Part shown: piece after piece, positions 1 through 10,451 of the stretch | Layout: every line of letters starts with the position of its first letter | Numbering within the stretch: position 1 is the first letter of the stretch | Assembly (NCBI GenBank): GCA_947359465.1 | Contig: OX375877.1 | Coordinates: 71,374,698 to 71,438,697, forward strand | From: Metellina segmentata | Lineage: Eukaryota > Arthropoda > Arachnida > Araneae > Tetragnathidae | DNA length: 64,000 nt | Direction of reading: 5' to 3' | Made by a program: the position numbers and the translations under genes | The notes under the pieces: generated by a model | What the model saw: only the letters and a program-made list of their open reading frames with translations | Database searches by the model: none | Told to the model about the DNA's origin: nothing

Positions 1-1
1 C

Positions 2-748
2 ATTTATTGTGTATTGTTAGGAACAGTGACTCCTTCAAAGTACTCGTTTAATAAACCAACTGTAAATAACAATGTTCTAAATGCTAATTCCTTTAACTTT
101 TCAAAATTTAAGATAATAGATAAAAGTAATGTTTTGGCATGTGAAGTAAAGGTTAATGACATAGAGATAAAGACATACATGCTGAAGTCTTTAGATCTCT
201 TTATTTCATTAGAAGAAGAAACACTATTAAAATCAGCTTCTTATGCTTTTTGCAAAGGTTGGCTGTATGATGCAATAATTGATGCTTTTGTTTTTAATGT
301 TATTAGGTATTCAAACACATTTGGGTCACTGAATGCAATATGTTCCTCTTGTATATTAAATCGTGGCAAGTTAACTAACTCAAATATTGAGCTATTAAGA
401 AAACATAGAATTTTGCTCATTCCAGCCAATGTCAATAAACATTGGATTCTAATTGTTGTTAATATTGATAGCAGTACCATAGAGTTTTATGATCCATTAA
501 ATGACTCCATAGATAAAACATCATCACTTTTATTGCTTAAATGGTGTTTGATATTGAGTAGTGTATTTCCTAACTCAAATAAGTGGACATTTACATTCCC
601 TCCACATGTCAAGCAAACTGACAATATAAATTGTGGTGTTTTTGTCTGTTATTATGTTTATAAAAAAGTAAGTAATACATCTTTAAATTCAGATTTCCAA
701 ATACCAATTTTTAGACAATTTATTTATGATACTATTATTGGAACATAA
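2..748 (+). CDS. Ulp1/SENP-like C48 cysteine protease, 5' partial
   Basis: The frame is open from the first bases of the window to a TAA at 746-748, so the start lies upstream; the internal TTG at 14 is not a convincing start. The last ~130 residues carry the C48 (Ulp1/SENP, SUMO/NEDD8 isopeptidase) signature in order: His-Trp in NKHWILIVVN, Asp in EFYDPLND, and Gln plus catalytic Cys in QTDNINCGVFVCYYVY. All three catalytic residues and the oxyanion Gln are present. In this family the domain cleaves ubiquitin-like modifiers from Lys, usually in the nucleus. The N-terminal half is Asn/Ser-rich and unrecognised. Ulp1 domains also occur as accessory ORFs of eukaryotic DNA transposons (some MULEs, for example), and the TE-dense setting makes that as likely as a host desumoylase. 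No intron is visible in the part seen. Domain call confident; host-versus-TE origin open. Confidence 0.8.
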   Translation: MYCVLLGTVTPSKYSFNKPTVNNNVLNANSFNFSKFKIIDKSNVLACEVKVNDIEIKTYMLKSLDLFISLEEETLLKSASYAFCKGWLYDAIIDAFVFNVIRYSNTFGSLNAICSSCILNRGKLTNSNIELLRKHRILLIPANVNKHWILIVVNIDSSTIEFYDPLNDSIDKTSSLLLLKWCLILSSVFPNSNKWTFTFPPHVKQTDNINCGVFVCYYVYKKVSNTSLNSDFQIPIFRQFIYDTIIGT

Positions 749-996
749 AGTATGTATACATACCTTCACAAACAAGAAATTAAACAGATGCCAAATTAAT
801 GTGTATAAACAATAATTGAGAAACCATACAGTTACAGTTAATTTTATCTACTTAAACCTTAATAATTTTTTAAGTAGTTCTATAGAGATTTTTTTTTTGG
901 TTTGTAGCAAATTTTCTATGTCAAGTCTGAATAGTTGGTTAATATTTTTAGTAAATATTGCTTTTTTTATGAAAACTAACAAACGAAATTAAGTTA

Positions 997-1825
997 GCTT
1001 GAAACGTGTAATCAATTTTTCAGTTGTTTGTTTTCATATACTTGGATTTTGCTTGCTTTTCTAACCCACTGTTCCATGGATTTTATATGTTGTAATTTTG
1101 CTGGTGGTTTCTGCTTTGGTGACAATTTTTCGTTATTTATGTAAAGAAGTTTGCAAAATTAACCAATTTAAATCAAAGCAGAAATCTCCTGGTATAGAAA
1201 TGTTTTAACAGAATATAACAAGATAATTTAAATTAAGTTTGCATGAAACCTGTAATCAATTCTTCAGTAATTGGTTTTCATTTATTAAATATTTATTTCT
1301 AACCCACTGTTGCATGCATTTTATGTGCTGTAGTTTTACTGGTGGTTTCTGCTTTGGTAACAATTTTTCGTTATTTATGTAAGAAGTTTGCTAGATTAAC
1401 CAGTTTAAACCAAAGCAGAAATCTCCTGGTATAGAAATGTTTTAACAGAATATAACAAGATATTTTAAATTAAGTTTGCATGAAACCTGTAATCAATTCT
1501 TCAGTAATTGGTTTTCACTTATTAAATATTTATTTCTAATCCACTGTTGCATGCATTTTATGTGCTGTAGTTTTACTGGTGGTTTCTGCTTTGGTAACAA
1601 TTTTTCGTTATTTATGTAAAGAAGTTTGCTAGATTAACCAGTTTAAACCAAAGCAGAAATCTCCTGGTATAGAAATGTTTTAACAGAATATTACAAGATA
1701 TTTTAAATTAAGTTTGCATGAAACCTGTAATCAATTCTTCAGTAATTGGTTTTCACTTATTAAATATTTATTTCTAACCCACTGTTGCATACATTTTATG
1801 TGCTGTAGTTTTACTAGTGGTTTTT
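997..1825. repeat. Tandem satellite, unit about 238 bp, ~3.5 copies
   Basis: Unit starts (CATGAAACCTGTAATCAA) recur at about 1241, 1478 and 1716, with a diverged first unit at 997; spacings are 244, 237 and 238 bp. The last unit breaks off near 1825. Each complete unit holds an inverted pair, TTTCTGCTTTGGT and ACCAAAGCAGAAA, about 50-60 bp apart, so each unit could fold into a hairpin. Units 2-4 are nearly identical, which suggests recent amplification. The array lies just downstream of the Ulp1-like ORF. Confidence 0.9.
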
Positions 1826-2065
1826 TGGGTAACTGGTGAAACAAATGTGCAATAAGAATTTGTTTGATTTGCTACTCAATGATCTCTATACTAGCTTCTG
1901 CACAACATTATGGTGGAGATTGTGATTGCCTGAGAAATTTCCTCATCTTAACGACTGAGGAAGCACCTAAGACATTCTAATGTAAGATTCTAGCAGTCCT
2001 GAAGAGCCATCAGCATCGATAAAAGGAATGCTGTGATCTTTTGTGTGCCGACCTAATATTCTTCC

Positions 2066-2218
2066 ATTTAGTACAGGGCTCGAAATACCCAGGTGCGCTG
2101 TGCACATGAAAATATAACTGTGCACCTAATTTTTTTCCCACTGTACATAACTGTGCACCTAATTTAAAAACTTTGGTGCACCTGTATTAAAAAATCTATT
2201 TCAAGGCCTGATTTAGTA
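2066..2218. mobile_element. 137-bp hAT-type MITE (2074-2210) with perfect 8-bp TSD
   Basis: The element begins CAGGGCTCGAAATA and ends CTATTTCAAGGCCTG, an imperfect terminal inverted repeat of about 15 bp with the C/TAGGG-type end of hAT elements. It is flanked on both sides by ATTTAGTA (2066-2073 and 2211-2218), the 8-bp duplication typical of hAT insertions. Inside is a short direct repeat, ACTGTGCACCTAATTT, twice, plus further GTGCACCT words. It has no coding capacity. Confidence 0.92.
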
Positions 2219-2890
2219 GCAATATTTTCATTTGAAATTGAAGATTTTCTTTTCCATATTAGCTTCCGTTTTGAAAAGTATTGTTCACTTGCTGTGCTAA
2301 ATGGTGAATAACATTGAGTTTGCTTGTTTTTAAATGCTTCTCAATGAAATTCACTTTTTGGAGGCATTGAAGATTTTTGTTCAATCACATTGCAGTCCTT
2401 GTAAGAACCACCAAAATGAAAATTTTCTTGCTGTGGTAAATTGTTCTGCTGATGTGTTAAATACATTTAAAGTATCTCATTAAATTCCTTTATTGTGGAT
2501 TCTTTTAGGTGAAAACAATGTTTTGCCTAAATACGAGCCCAAATGCCTTGACACATTTTACGAATTATCAAAATTAAAAATTTTCATTATGTACTAAGAA
2601 TATTAAAGAAGAATTCAAGAATTAATTTTCTTGAAAAAACCTGTATGTCCCAGCTTCTACTCCCAATCATCTGTTTGTCCCTGAATTGATATAGGATAGG
2701 ATAACTGTATGTCTTATCACATTCCATGTCACTCGAAACAGGATTTTTATTAAACTCTTAGGCGAAATTTACTTCAGTAGATACCATTCAACTAAAAATT
2801 ATTTTTACATACTTTTTATTTTTGGAGAATATTTTGGATATTTTTCAATTTTCTTTTTTTATGCTAGTACTTTTTTACATTTCAATAATT
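2219..2890. other. Gene-free AT-rich stretch
   Basis: No coding region, RNA gene or clear repeat could be supported here. Confidence 0.6.
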
Positions 2891-2892
2891 TA

Positions 2893-3117
2893 TTCCCACA
2901 ACACTAAGGTTGTGGGTAAGTCCACTGCCCTATCAATCTCCAAGTTGTCAGTGCAGGTTCAATTCCTTCCTGGATGTATTTCTCACCTGTACGTCAGTAA
3001 AACTGTCTTTGGGTGTGTATGTCCATTACTAGATATTGTATGTCCAGCACCTTGTGCTGTATGGTTAAATTTGGCCCTTGTGCCACAAAAACCCAGCCCT
3101 CTACACTAAAATAAAAT
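2893..3117 (+). mobile_element. tRNA-headed SINE, family 2 (single copy here)
   Basis: A polymerase III-like head has an A-box-like TGTGGGTAAGTCC near 2915 and a B-box-like GGTTCAATTCC near 2957. An unrelated body follows with a CCAGCCCTCTACACTAAAATA tail running into A-rich DNA, which fits a SINE. The open frame over this segment is incidental. No second copy was found in the window, so the family assignment is inference. Confidence 0.5.
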
Positions 3118-3120
3118 TTT

Positions 3121-4490
3121 AAATTGCCAAACAAGATCCATAGGTGAAGTTATTAGTTATTAAGCACATTTCTTGTAGTTTTATTCAAAGATTTTTGAAA
3201 TAGAGCTAAAGATAGAATAAAATTCTTGATTTAAAAATTATATTCAAATAGCAACAGTACTGTAAAGGTAAAATAAAACAAATCTGGATTCCAGGAGGGA
3301 GGCTCTGTAGTGAAAGGAATTTGGGTATTAAAAGGTGAGTGTTATGGCTAGAAAAGTAAAAATAAAATGTTAGTAAGTGCTATATTATTTAGTCATGGGG
3401 AATTTAATCTTGTACATATTTAGTATTGATGATTAACTTTGCAAAACTCCAAAAAGTACATGGCCCTTACATCAAAAAACCAACCAACCCAAGAGAAATT
3501 TAATACAAGCATCAATGTTAAAAATTGCTGAAAAAATCCATTATTTTTACAGCTGCTCTTAATGTTATTGATTCATTTCTTTCATTTTTATATTTTTTGA
3601 CATAGGAGTGTAAAAAAAATGTAAAAGGAGACGGTTAGAAGATGTAGAATATAAATAATGTGGTTCTCTAAGCAGAAACAAAATTTTTAAAAACTTCAAT
3701 TTTTAAACACAATGTGCATCTGAAAATGTAAGATTTTATTTATTTTGCTATAATGAGCAACCACTCGAGTATTCAGATGACACCTTTTTAAAATCGATTA
3801 AAGTTCCCTTGAATAGGATTTTTGTCATTTAAAGGATCAACACATGCATTACACAGAATGCAGTTTCTTACAAGGAAAGAAAGACAGATATTTTCAATGA
3901 AAATGTCAATAGATAGTGACATAAAACAGATTCAAATTAAAGTGTGAGAAAAATATCTTGATATATACGTATATAACCTTAATAAAAGTACCACAGTTGT
4001 TGTATTATTTTAATGTATGAGCTACCACACGCATATACGTTAGGGTGGGCCATTCAGATAGGCAAAAAAAAAAATTATCTTCGAATTTGAATTTTTGCAA
4101 TAGAGAGGAAGCGTTTTCTCTTTAATTCAAATTTAAGTCTATATTTTGTAAATTTTTTATTCAGCGCAAGAGCCTTCTACTGAACGTTATATTTTAATCT
4201 TAGCAGATAAACTAATTCGTGTTCCATAAAAATGTGATCAAGTCAAAAAATACACAAAATGTTTTTAAAACCTTAAAAAACGACAGATTAACACACACAC
4301 AATCCATTAAATGAAATAAAAGATAAGTTTGGTACGGTTATCGTATTTAATTTTCAACGACACAGAAGAAAAATATTTTTAATTGTACAATTTGTAGTTT
4401 TTATTATTATAAGGATAATTTTTTAATGAAGCTAGTTCATACCGTTTCTTATCACAATTTAGGCAGTCACATTTTATCGTAGGCTTATAT
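3121..4490. other. Gene-free AT-rich stretch
   Basis: I see no supportable gene. There are simple A/T runs and a short alternating TATATACGTATATA tract near 3960. Confidence 0.6.
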
Positions 4491-4494
4491 ATAA

Positions 4495-5725
4495 AGGCTA
4501 ATAGGAAGGGGGACTGTTATCAGAGAATCAGTATGGGTTTAGGAAGGGCAGATCCTGCTCTACAAACCTTTTGAAGTTCTACGAAAAAATTACTGAGGAG
4601 CTGGATAATAAGAGCAGTGTGGATATCATGTACATAGATTTTCAAAAGGCTTTTGATAAAGTACCTCATGAGGCATTACTGTTTAAATTGGAAAGGCTGG
4701 GGATTCAGGGGAAAACATTAATATGGATAAAGAATTGGTTATTGGGTAGAAAGCAGAGAGTGCAGGTAAAAGGAAATTATTCACAGTGGACAGAAGTTAT
4801 AAGTGGGGTGCCTCAGGGATCAGTTTTGGGACCAATTTTATTTATAATTTTCATAGATGATATAGGTCAGGGGATCAAGAATAGAATCAGTATATTTGCA
4901 GATGAATTAAAAATATGGGGGACAGTGGATACCAAGTTACAGACAGAAAATTTACAAGGGGATTTTGATAAGATATCCGAATGGGCTGTAAAATGAAGTA
5001 TGTCATTTAATGTAGGGAAATGTCAAGTTCTGCATATGGGTTACAGGAACAGTGGAGCCGAGTACTGTCTACAGGGAGTAAAGGTAAAGGAGGGAGAAAC
5101 AGTCAAGGATCTTGGGGTGATAATTCACAGGGATTTTAAAATGGGTCACCAATGTTCAGCTGCGGGTAAAAAGGCTAATAGGTTATTGGGGTATATTAAA
5201 AAGACTAACTTCAAGGGATAAGAATATAATCTTGCCGTTATATAAGGGTTTAGTAAGACCACGTCTAGAATATGCTGTACAATTCTGGGCTCCATATATG
5301 AAAAAGGACATAGAATCAATTGAAAAGGTTCAGCACAGAGCTACAAAAATAATAAAGGGCTAGCAAATTTCGACTATAATGAAGGTTTTAGTAAGCTAAA
5401 CATGTATACACTGGAAAGAAGGAGGGGGGATTTGATTCAGCTTTTCAAGTTTGTAAAACAAGGGGACACAGAGGGCTTAAATTTCAATAGGGATAACAGA
5501 ACAAGGGGCCATGGGTATAAATTGAATAAGACACATTTTAATCGGGATTTAAGGAAAAACTACTACTTTAATAGGGTTAATAGATAGTTGGAACGCGGTG
5601 CCAGAAAATATAGTTAATTCAAAGGGAGTGTACGAATTTAAGATACAATTGGATAGTCATTGGGAATTCATAAACAAAGGACCAGCCTTGTTGGGCTCGA
5701 GCCTGTAGCTGGTCGTCAATATTTG
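4495..5725 (+). pseudogene. CR1-like LINE, reverse transcriptase and 3' end, 5'-truncated
   Basis: Translation from about 4513 gives a non-LTR reverse transcriptase: ENQYGFRKGRS, then FQKAFDKVPHEAL (catalytic block A), SGVPQGSVLGPILF, the catalytic block at 4895-4909, [23 protein letters not shown], and the C-terminal region ([35 protein letters not shown]). In life the protein reverse-transcribes its own RNA at a nicked target. It is dead by several lesions: the second catalytic Asp of F-A-D-D is Glu (GAA at 4904-4906), there is an in-frame TGA at 4994, a 2-nt loss near 5213 and a 1-nt loss near 5360. All were judged against the better copy at 26.04-26.58 kb. The endonuclease and ORF1 are missing, a usual 5' truncation. 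The 3' end lies near the CCAGCCTTGTTGGGCTCGAG words around 5680-5725. Confidence 0.92.
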
Positions 5726-6434
5726 TATAACTCGGAACTCCAACGATTCAGAATCATGTCGATATTCCAGATTTCACGTCACTTAATTTCTTTATGTAGC
5801 GAATAATTTACGAATCGCAAATGTTTTCAATTGTTTCTCCGGGGGCTTCAATCTCTATTTAAAATTAACATCATGCCTTTTTTATTCAAATGTTTCTCTC
5901 AAGGTAATTTCATTTTTTTGTGTGTGTGTCCTGAATGAAAGATAACAAAAACTACTCAGAAAATTTCCCTGAGAGGTCTCCAGATGCTCAGTAGAAGATT
6001 AAAGCGTAGGGCTTTCGAGGTCTTAAAATATCTTTTCATTAGGTTTCGAGTAAAGTTATGACTATTTACTCCACTCCCGATGTTTCGCATGTTAATCAAC
6101 TAACTTTTGTGTGATAAGATATATTTCCTCCAGTGGTAATCTGTTTATATTACGTATCTGTTTACTTAACTTGACGTCACAATCTCTTACGAAAATATAA
6201 AAGACCCGTCGTTGCCCGTACCCGTGGTGTTTGTTTGCGAAGCAAACCCACGTCGTGATGTAAGGTATTAATCTGGTGTAAAATTTTCCGCAGATTACAA
6301 ATCCGTTGAAGATATATTCAATTTAAAAATTATTTATTTAAAGAAAATCATATTTTTAGGTAACAATCTAAACTGAAATCGTCCGCAGATTTCAAATCCG
6401 TTGAAATTTTTATTCTAACTTTAACGGTCTAGGA
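5726..6434. other. Intergenic; holds inverted-repeat arm, hairpin and short direct repeat
   Basis: There is no gene. 6055-6121 is an inverted partner of 9795-9860. 6222-6256 forms a near-perfect hairpin around TTTGCGAAGCAAA. CCGCAGATTACAAATCCGTTG near 6288 recurs with one change near 6382. Confidence 0.6.
6055..6121 (+). repeat. Left arm of an inverted repeat enclosing a nested hAT
   Basis: The arm reads TGTTTCGCATGTTAATCAAC followed by TAACTTTTGTGTGATA. Its reverse complement is found, with about 80% identity by eye, at 9795-9860. The pair encloses about 3.7 kb including the complete hAT at 6435-8944. It may be the terminal inverted repeat of an older element that the hAT entered. Confidence 0.6.
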
Positions 6435-6555
6435 CAGGGATAGGCAAATTTTTTCGGTCACGGGCCAAAAATCGAAAGAAAAAAAAGTTTGGCGGGTCAA
6501 GATAAATTTTTCTAAAATTTTAAAAACAATATACAAGTTCCACAATTTAAATATG

Positions 6556-8370
6556 TTACTGAGATGAATGAAATTGCGATTTCATTTTTAAAAGTTCCTT
6601 ATATTGAGGTTCGAAGTGAGATGTACTGATTCTAAGGAACGAGGCTAAAGGCTCATCTGTCAGTCTACTTCTGAAATAATTATTTCTAAGGTTCATAGTT
6701 GAAAACACTTGTTCACATATATAAAATGAAGCAAACATAGCACTGATTTTCTGGGCGTGAGATATTAAATTTGGGAAACTTACTTTCGATAATGATTTGT
6801 AAAACTCTAACTTTGGCATATTTAGAAACAACTACATGAGATGATTGTTAGATTGCAACTCAATTCAAGCTGCAAATCTGGCCTCACTGCTTCACAATTT
6901 ACGTTGAAAGGCATGGTAAAAATATCCAATTCTGTTTGAATGGCACTGAAATCTTGAAATCTGCGTTTGAACTCAAAATGCAGTTTTTTCAAGCCATCTT
7001 CATAATTCTTAAGCTTTTCTTCATTTACTGAGGGTATTGAATTTAACCTCGAGAAATGAGACAGTTCGTTCTTAGCTAGCTGCCCAGCAAACAGATTAAG
7101 TTTTAGTTTAAAAGCTTTAAGATGGACCCAGATATCGTCGATAAATTGATTTTCCCTTGTATCTTGACATTCAAGTTGCTCATATGACAAAGAAAATCTA
7201 TGAAAAATGCAAAGTCCGAAAGCCATTCTGTATCTTCTAACATTTCGCACTCCGAAGAACACTGTTTCTCATGGAAGAACGACACAATGTTGTCTTTCAG
7301 CTGCCAAACTCGCTCGAAAACACATCCTGCACTAAGCCACCTTACTTTCGTGTAATACAGTACATCAAAGTATTCAGATTGCACGGACTGAAGAAAATAT
7401 CGAAATTGCATGTGAGTAAGCACACGAGATCGAATAGTATTTACAAGCTTCACGACTGCATCAAGCACAGGTTTCATATTCAATGCAGATTTACACTTAG
7501 CATCTTGATGTATAATACAATGTAGAAAAACAACATTGTTCCCGGGATAGTTTTGATTAAAGAGTCCAAGAAATCCAGATTTTTTTCCTGTCATATTTGG
7601 TGCTCCATCGTTCGTAATATTACATATATTTGTTATAGGCATTTTCAAAGTTAAAAGCCCTTCCTGAAATTCACGAAAAATATCACATCGCGTTGTAGTT
7701 TCCTTTAAAGAACGCATGCACGCCAGTTCCTCGGTAATTTCAAAGTTCTTATAAACGCCTCTTATAAATAATACTAATTGAGCAGTATCATTTATATCAG
7801 TGCTTTTATCCATAGCTATTAAGCAAAATTTAAACTGGCCAATCTTTGACTCTAATTGTGATGTCAGATTTTTATCGATGGCTCCTATTCTAGAAGTCAC
7901 CGCTTTTCGAGATAAGCTCACAGTCTCAAAATTAGTTTTCTTGTCTGGACATAAAACATCACAAACTTGGAGCATGCATTGTTTAACGAACTCTCCATCA
8001 CTGAGAGCTTTATTATTTTTAGCAATATTGTATGCTACAATGTAACTTGCATGCGTAGCTGCTTCTTGGATAGTGTTTACCTTCTTGAAAAAATTTTGTC
8101 GGCCTGACAATTTTTTACAAGGACTTTCTACATTTTGTTTTCTTTCATATTCGGACATTGCTTCGTAATTGGAATTATTATGCTTAGATGTGAAATGAGA
8201 GAGAGAGAGAGAGAGAGACGGGAAATGTTATATTCTTTGAAGACTGCTACAGCTTTATTGCAGATGAAACACACTGGTTTTTCTTTAACAACTGCAAAAA
8301 AATATTTCCAGGCCCATTCATCATTAAAAGCACGGCACTCTGAATCAACTTTACGTTTTTTAGTAGCCAT
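6556..8370 (-). pseudogene. hAT transposase with BED-type zinc finger, frameshifted
   Basis: The minus-strand reading starts at MATKKRK (ATG at 8370). First comes a BED-like finger with CFICNK; its His part is displaced by a 20-nt GA run. Next is a long RNase H-like catalytic region (7103-8158) with AMDKSTDINDTAQLVLFIRG, NDGAPNMTG, FLHCIIHQ and VRWLSAGCVF. The C-terminal dimerisation domain (6556-6831) has MFASFYICEQVFSTMN and RSRLTDEPLASFLRI. This domain order is that of the GTF2IRD2/FAM200/ZBED5-like hAT group; the enzyme cuts its own ends by hairpin chemistry in the nucleus. Breaks are the GA run at 8198-8217, a frame change near 7200-7260, and another near 6830. Length matches a full transposase of about 600 residues, so the copy is nearly complete but inactive. 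Confidence 0.92.
8198..8217. repeat. (GA)10 microsatellite splitting the BED finger
   Basis: Twenty bases of alternating AG sit between the codons for ...EYNISR and HFTSKH. Because 20 is not a multiple of three, the run shifts the frame. It also separates the finger's cysteines from its His-x4-His pair. Confidence 0.9.
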
Positions 8371-8952
8371 TTTGGGGTTGAAATATTTTACGAATAACCC
8401 AAACAAGCACTAGCTACGCTATACTTTTAATACTTTCACCACTATTCACAATAATGTTTTATGTCCGCAATCTTTCCATACGCAATTAATAATATTAAAA
8501 CTCTCACCAAAATAAAAAGCCGCTGACTGGAGCTTAAAATGCGCAGTCTGCCACATGTGAGGTCTAATTCACCTATATTGGATTCCCATATGTCTGCTCC
8601 CCTAGAAAGAGATAACGCTTGCTGGCGCCAGTCTACAGCTATAACTAACAAAGAACTTCCGCTTTTAACACTTTACCGATTGAAAGCTGTCTGTGCTTGC
8701 TATTTCCGTCGATTTATTCTTTGTTGAACAAAAATAGAGAAAGTAAAAAGATCATCAGTCCTTTGAAAAAAAGGAAGAAAAAAAAATATTTAAACAAAGT
8801 AGAAAAGGAGATGGATATATAATGTATAAATCATATTTTCTTTTAATTTCCGTCGGACCGGCAAATTAAAATTCTATCCGCGGGCCGGATAAAACCTTCC
8901 GGCGGGCCGGAGTTGGCCCGCGGACCGGAGTTGGCCCATCCCTGGTCTGGGC

Positions 8953-10170
8953 GATAGAGAAAAAAACTGACTTCATTTAAAAGATCTATTATGGCTGGAA
9001 ATTTATTCGTCCCCGCAAAATCAAAGCGGAATTGAAAAAAAATAATAATTTTCTCTGCGTTTTGCGGATGAAAAAAACTTGGCATATTTCCAAACCCTGA
9101 CTGCAAGTCACACGGGTGGAAAAAGTTCTCCGCGTTTAAAAAAGCGATTGAGAATAAAACTATTACATTCATTTAAAAATCTTCTAGATTGAATTTTAAA
9201 ATTTGCCGCAACCCAAAAATTGCAAAAAATTCGGACTACTTGTGTGCTCATGTACCATTATTGTTAAGTGGTAGTGATTGCAGTGATTTACAAGTAGCAT
9301 TTATTCTTTGTAAAATAGTATTCCAAATAACTGTCAATAGGGCGGTTTCATATTTGTCCATTTTCTACCCAAGTGAAGTCGCCTCCACTATGACAACTTT
9401 TTTTCTTCTGAATTATAAATTTCAGTTATGTATTAGAAATTATTTTCACTGAGACGGAATGTTTACACCATTTCTAGATTTCTGGTTAAAACTTTCCAGC
9501 GATGGGTTGATGCAGAAAAAAATTTGATTAAATTCTGCACAAACATAAAATACTAAATTGCAGCGCTCTAACTTTCTGCCGCGAAATTTCCAATTTAATT
9601 TAAGGAATGATTAGCACACGGAATAAAAACTGCCCTTGAGCTTTGCAAACCTGAGATATTAGAAGCATTATCAAATGATTGTCCTCGACAGTTTTCAGTA
9701 TCCACTCCTAAATTTATTAAAGTTTGCTAAACTTCTTGTTCCAAATGTGAAGACGTGTGTTTATTTATGGGAATGTATTCCACAAATCTTAAACATATCA
9801 TATCACAAAAGTTAGTTGATCGACATGCGAAACATTGGGAATGGAGTCAACAGTTATACTATAAAAAGTCGCAGATTTGATTTCTTCAATTATTTCAGCT
9901 CTTACTTGATTACAAATAAGACCTACAAATATTATGAGATCAATAGTTTATATATTCTCGTCCTTCGTTGGCATATTTTTGTAGATGTAACTTCAAGAAC
10001 TCATCGTATTCGCTTAGGTATTCCAAGCAGGATAAATAATTTCCTTTCCTATTGGAATTTTACATTCATCGTGACCGATATATTCTAATCCTAAGTGACT
10101 CCATAATTTTATTGGTGATATCATTATTTTCAACACATCTCTCCTGAATATCAATTCTATTGAATTTTGT
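8953..10170. other. Gene-free; includes right inverted-repeat arm 9795-9860
   Basis: No gene was supported. 9795-9860 is the reverse complement of 6055-6121 (CACAAAAGTTAGTTGAT, CGACATGCGAAACATTGGG). The rest is AT-rich and unexplained. Confidence 0.55.
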
Positions 10171-10365
10171 TTATCTTTTATACATAGTACACATGGCTGA
10201 CATGTGTTCTTTTGAAACTTCGTGGTTTGATAAAATGACAGTAATTGATCTCCAATTTTTAAAACGAGTTATTAATTTGAACTTACATGTTGAGTAAAGT
10301 TTGCAAGGGTAGCAGTGAACACTTTTGCTAGTTTCTGAAAATATCAGCCAATTTCTCTTTTCCAT
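10171..10365 (-). pseudogene. TTF-type zinc finger fragment of a ZMYM-like hAT transposase
   Basis: The 64-residue frame contains RNWLIFSETSKSVHCYPCKL, then F-K-N-W-R-S and HEVSKEHMSAM. Trp-Leu-x-Tyr/Phe-Ser, Cys-x2-Cys and a trailing His-x4-His are characteristic of the TTF-type zinc finger that opens ZMYM-like hAT transposases, where it binds element ends. Nothing of the catalytic domain could be read on either side, so this is an isolated scrap. It could belong to the element bounded by the inverted repeats at 6055 and 9795, but that is only positional. Confidence 0.65.
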
Positions 10366-10451
10366 AATTCAATTTGATTTCTTTCTGTAAAAATGATCAT
10401 AAGAAAGTACTGTGTGATACACTACATCTCTGTCCCTTAATACACGGCCAT

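Larger units (their letters stand above)
6435..8944 (-). mobile_element. hAT transposon, GTF2IRD2/ZBED-like, 2.5 kb
   Basis: The ends are CAGGGATAGGCAAA at 6435 and TTGGCCCATCCCTG ending at 8944, a 14-bp imperfect TIR. The flanks GTCTAGGA (6427-6434) and GTCTGGGC (8945-8952) agree in 6 of 8 positions, as expected for an aged 8-bp hAT duplication. Just inside each end are GC-rich CGGGCC/GGCCCG words. A single transposase on the minus strand fills the element. Confidence 0.88.

Noticed and set aside
2822..3109. 95-codon frame that looks like a small membrane/Cys-rich peptide
   Set aside because: It covers AT-rich DNA plus a tRNA-headed SINE; there is no domain and no conservation in the window.
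6222..6256. Hairpin GTTTGTTTGCGAAGCAAAC as a Helitron 3' end
   Set aside because: The required CTRR terminus and A/T target context right after the hairpin are missing, and no Rep/helicase sequence is near.
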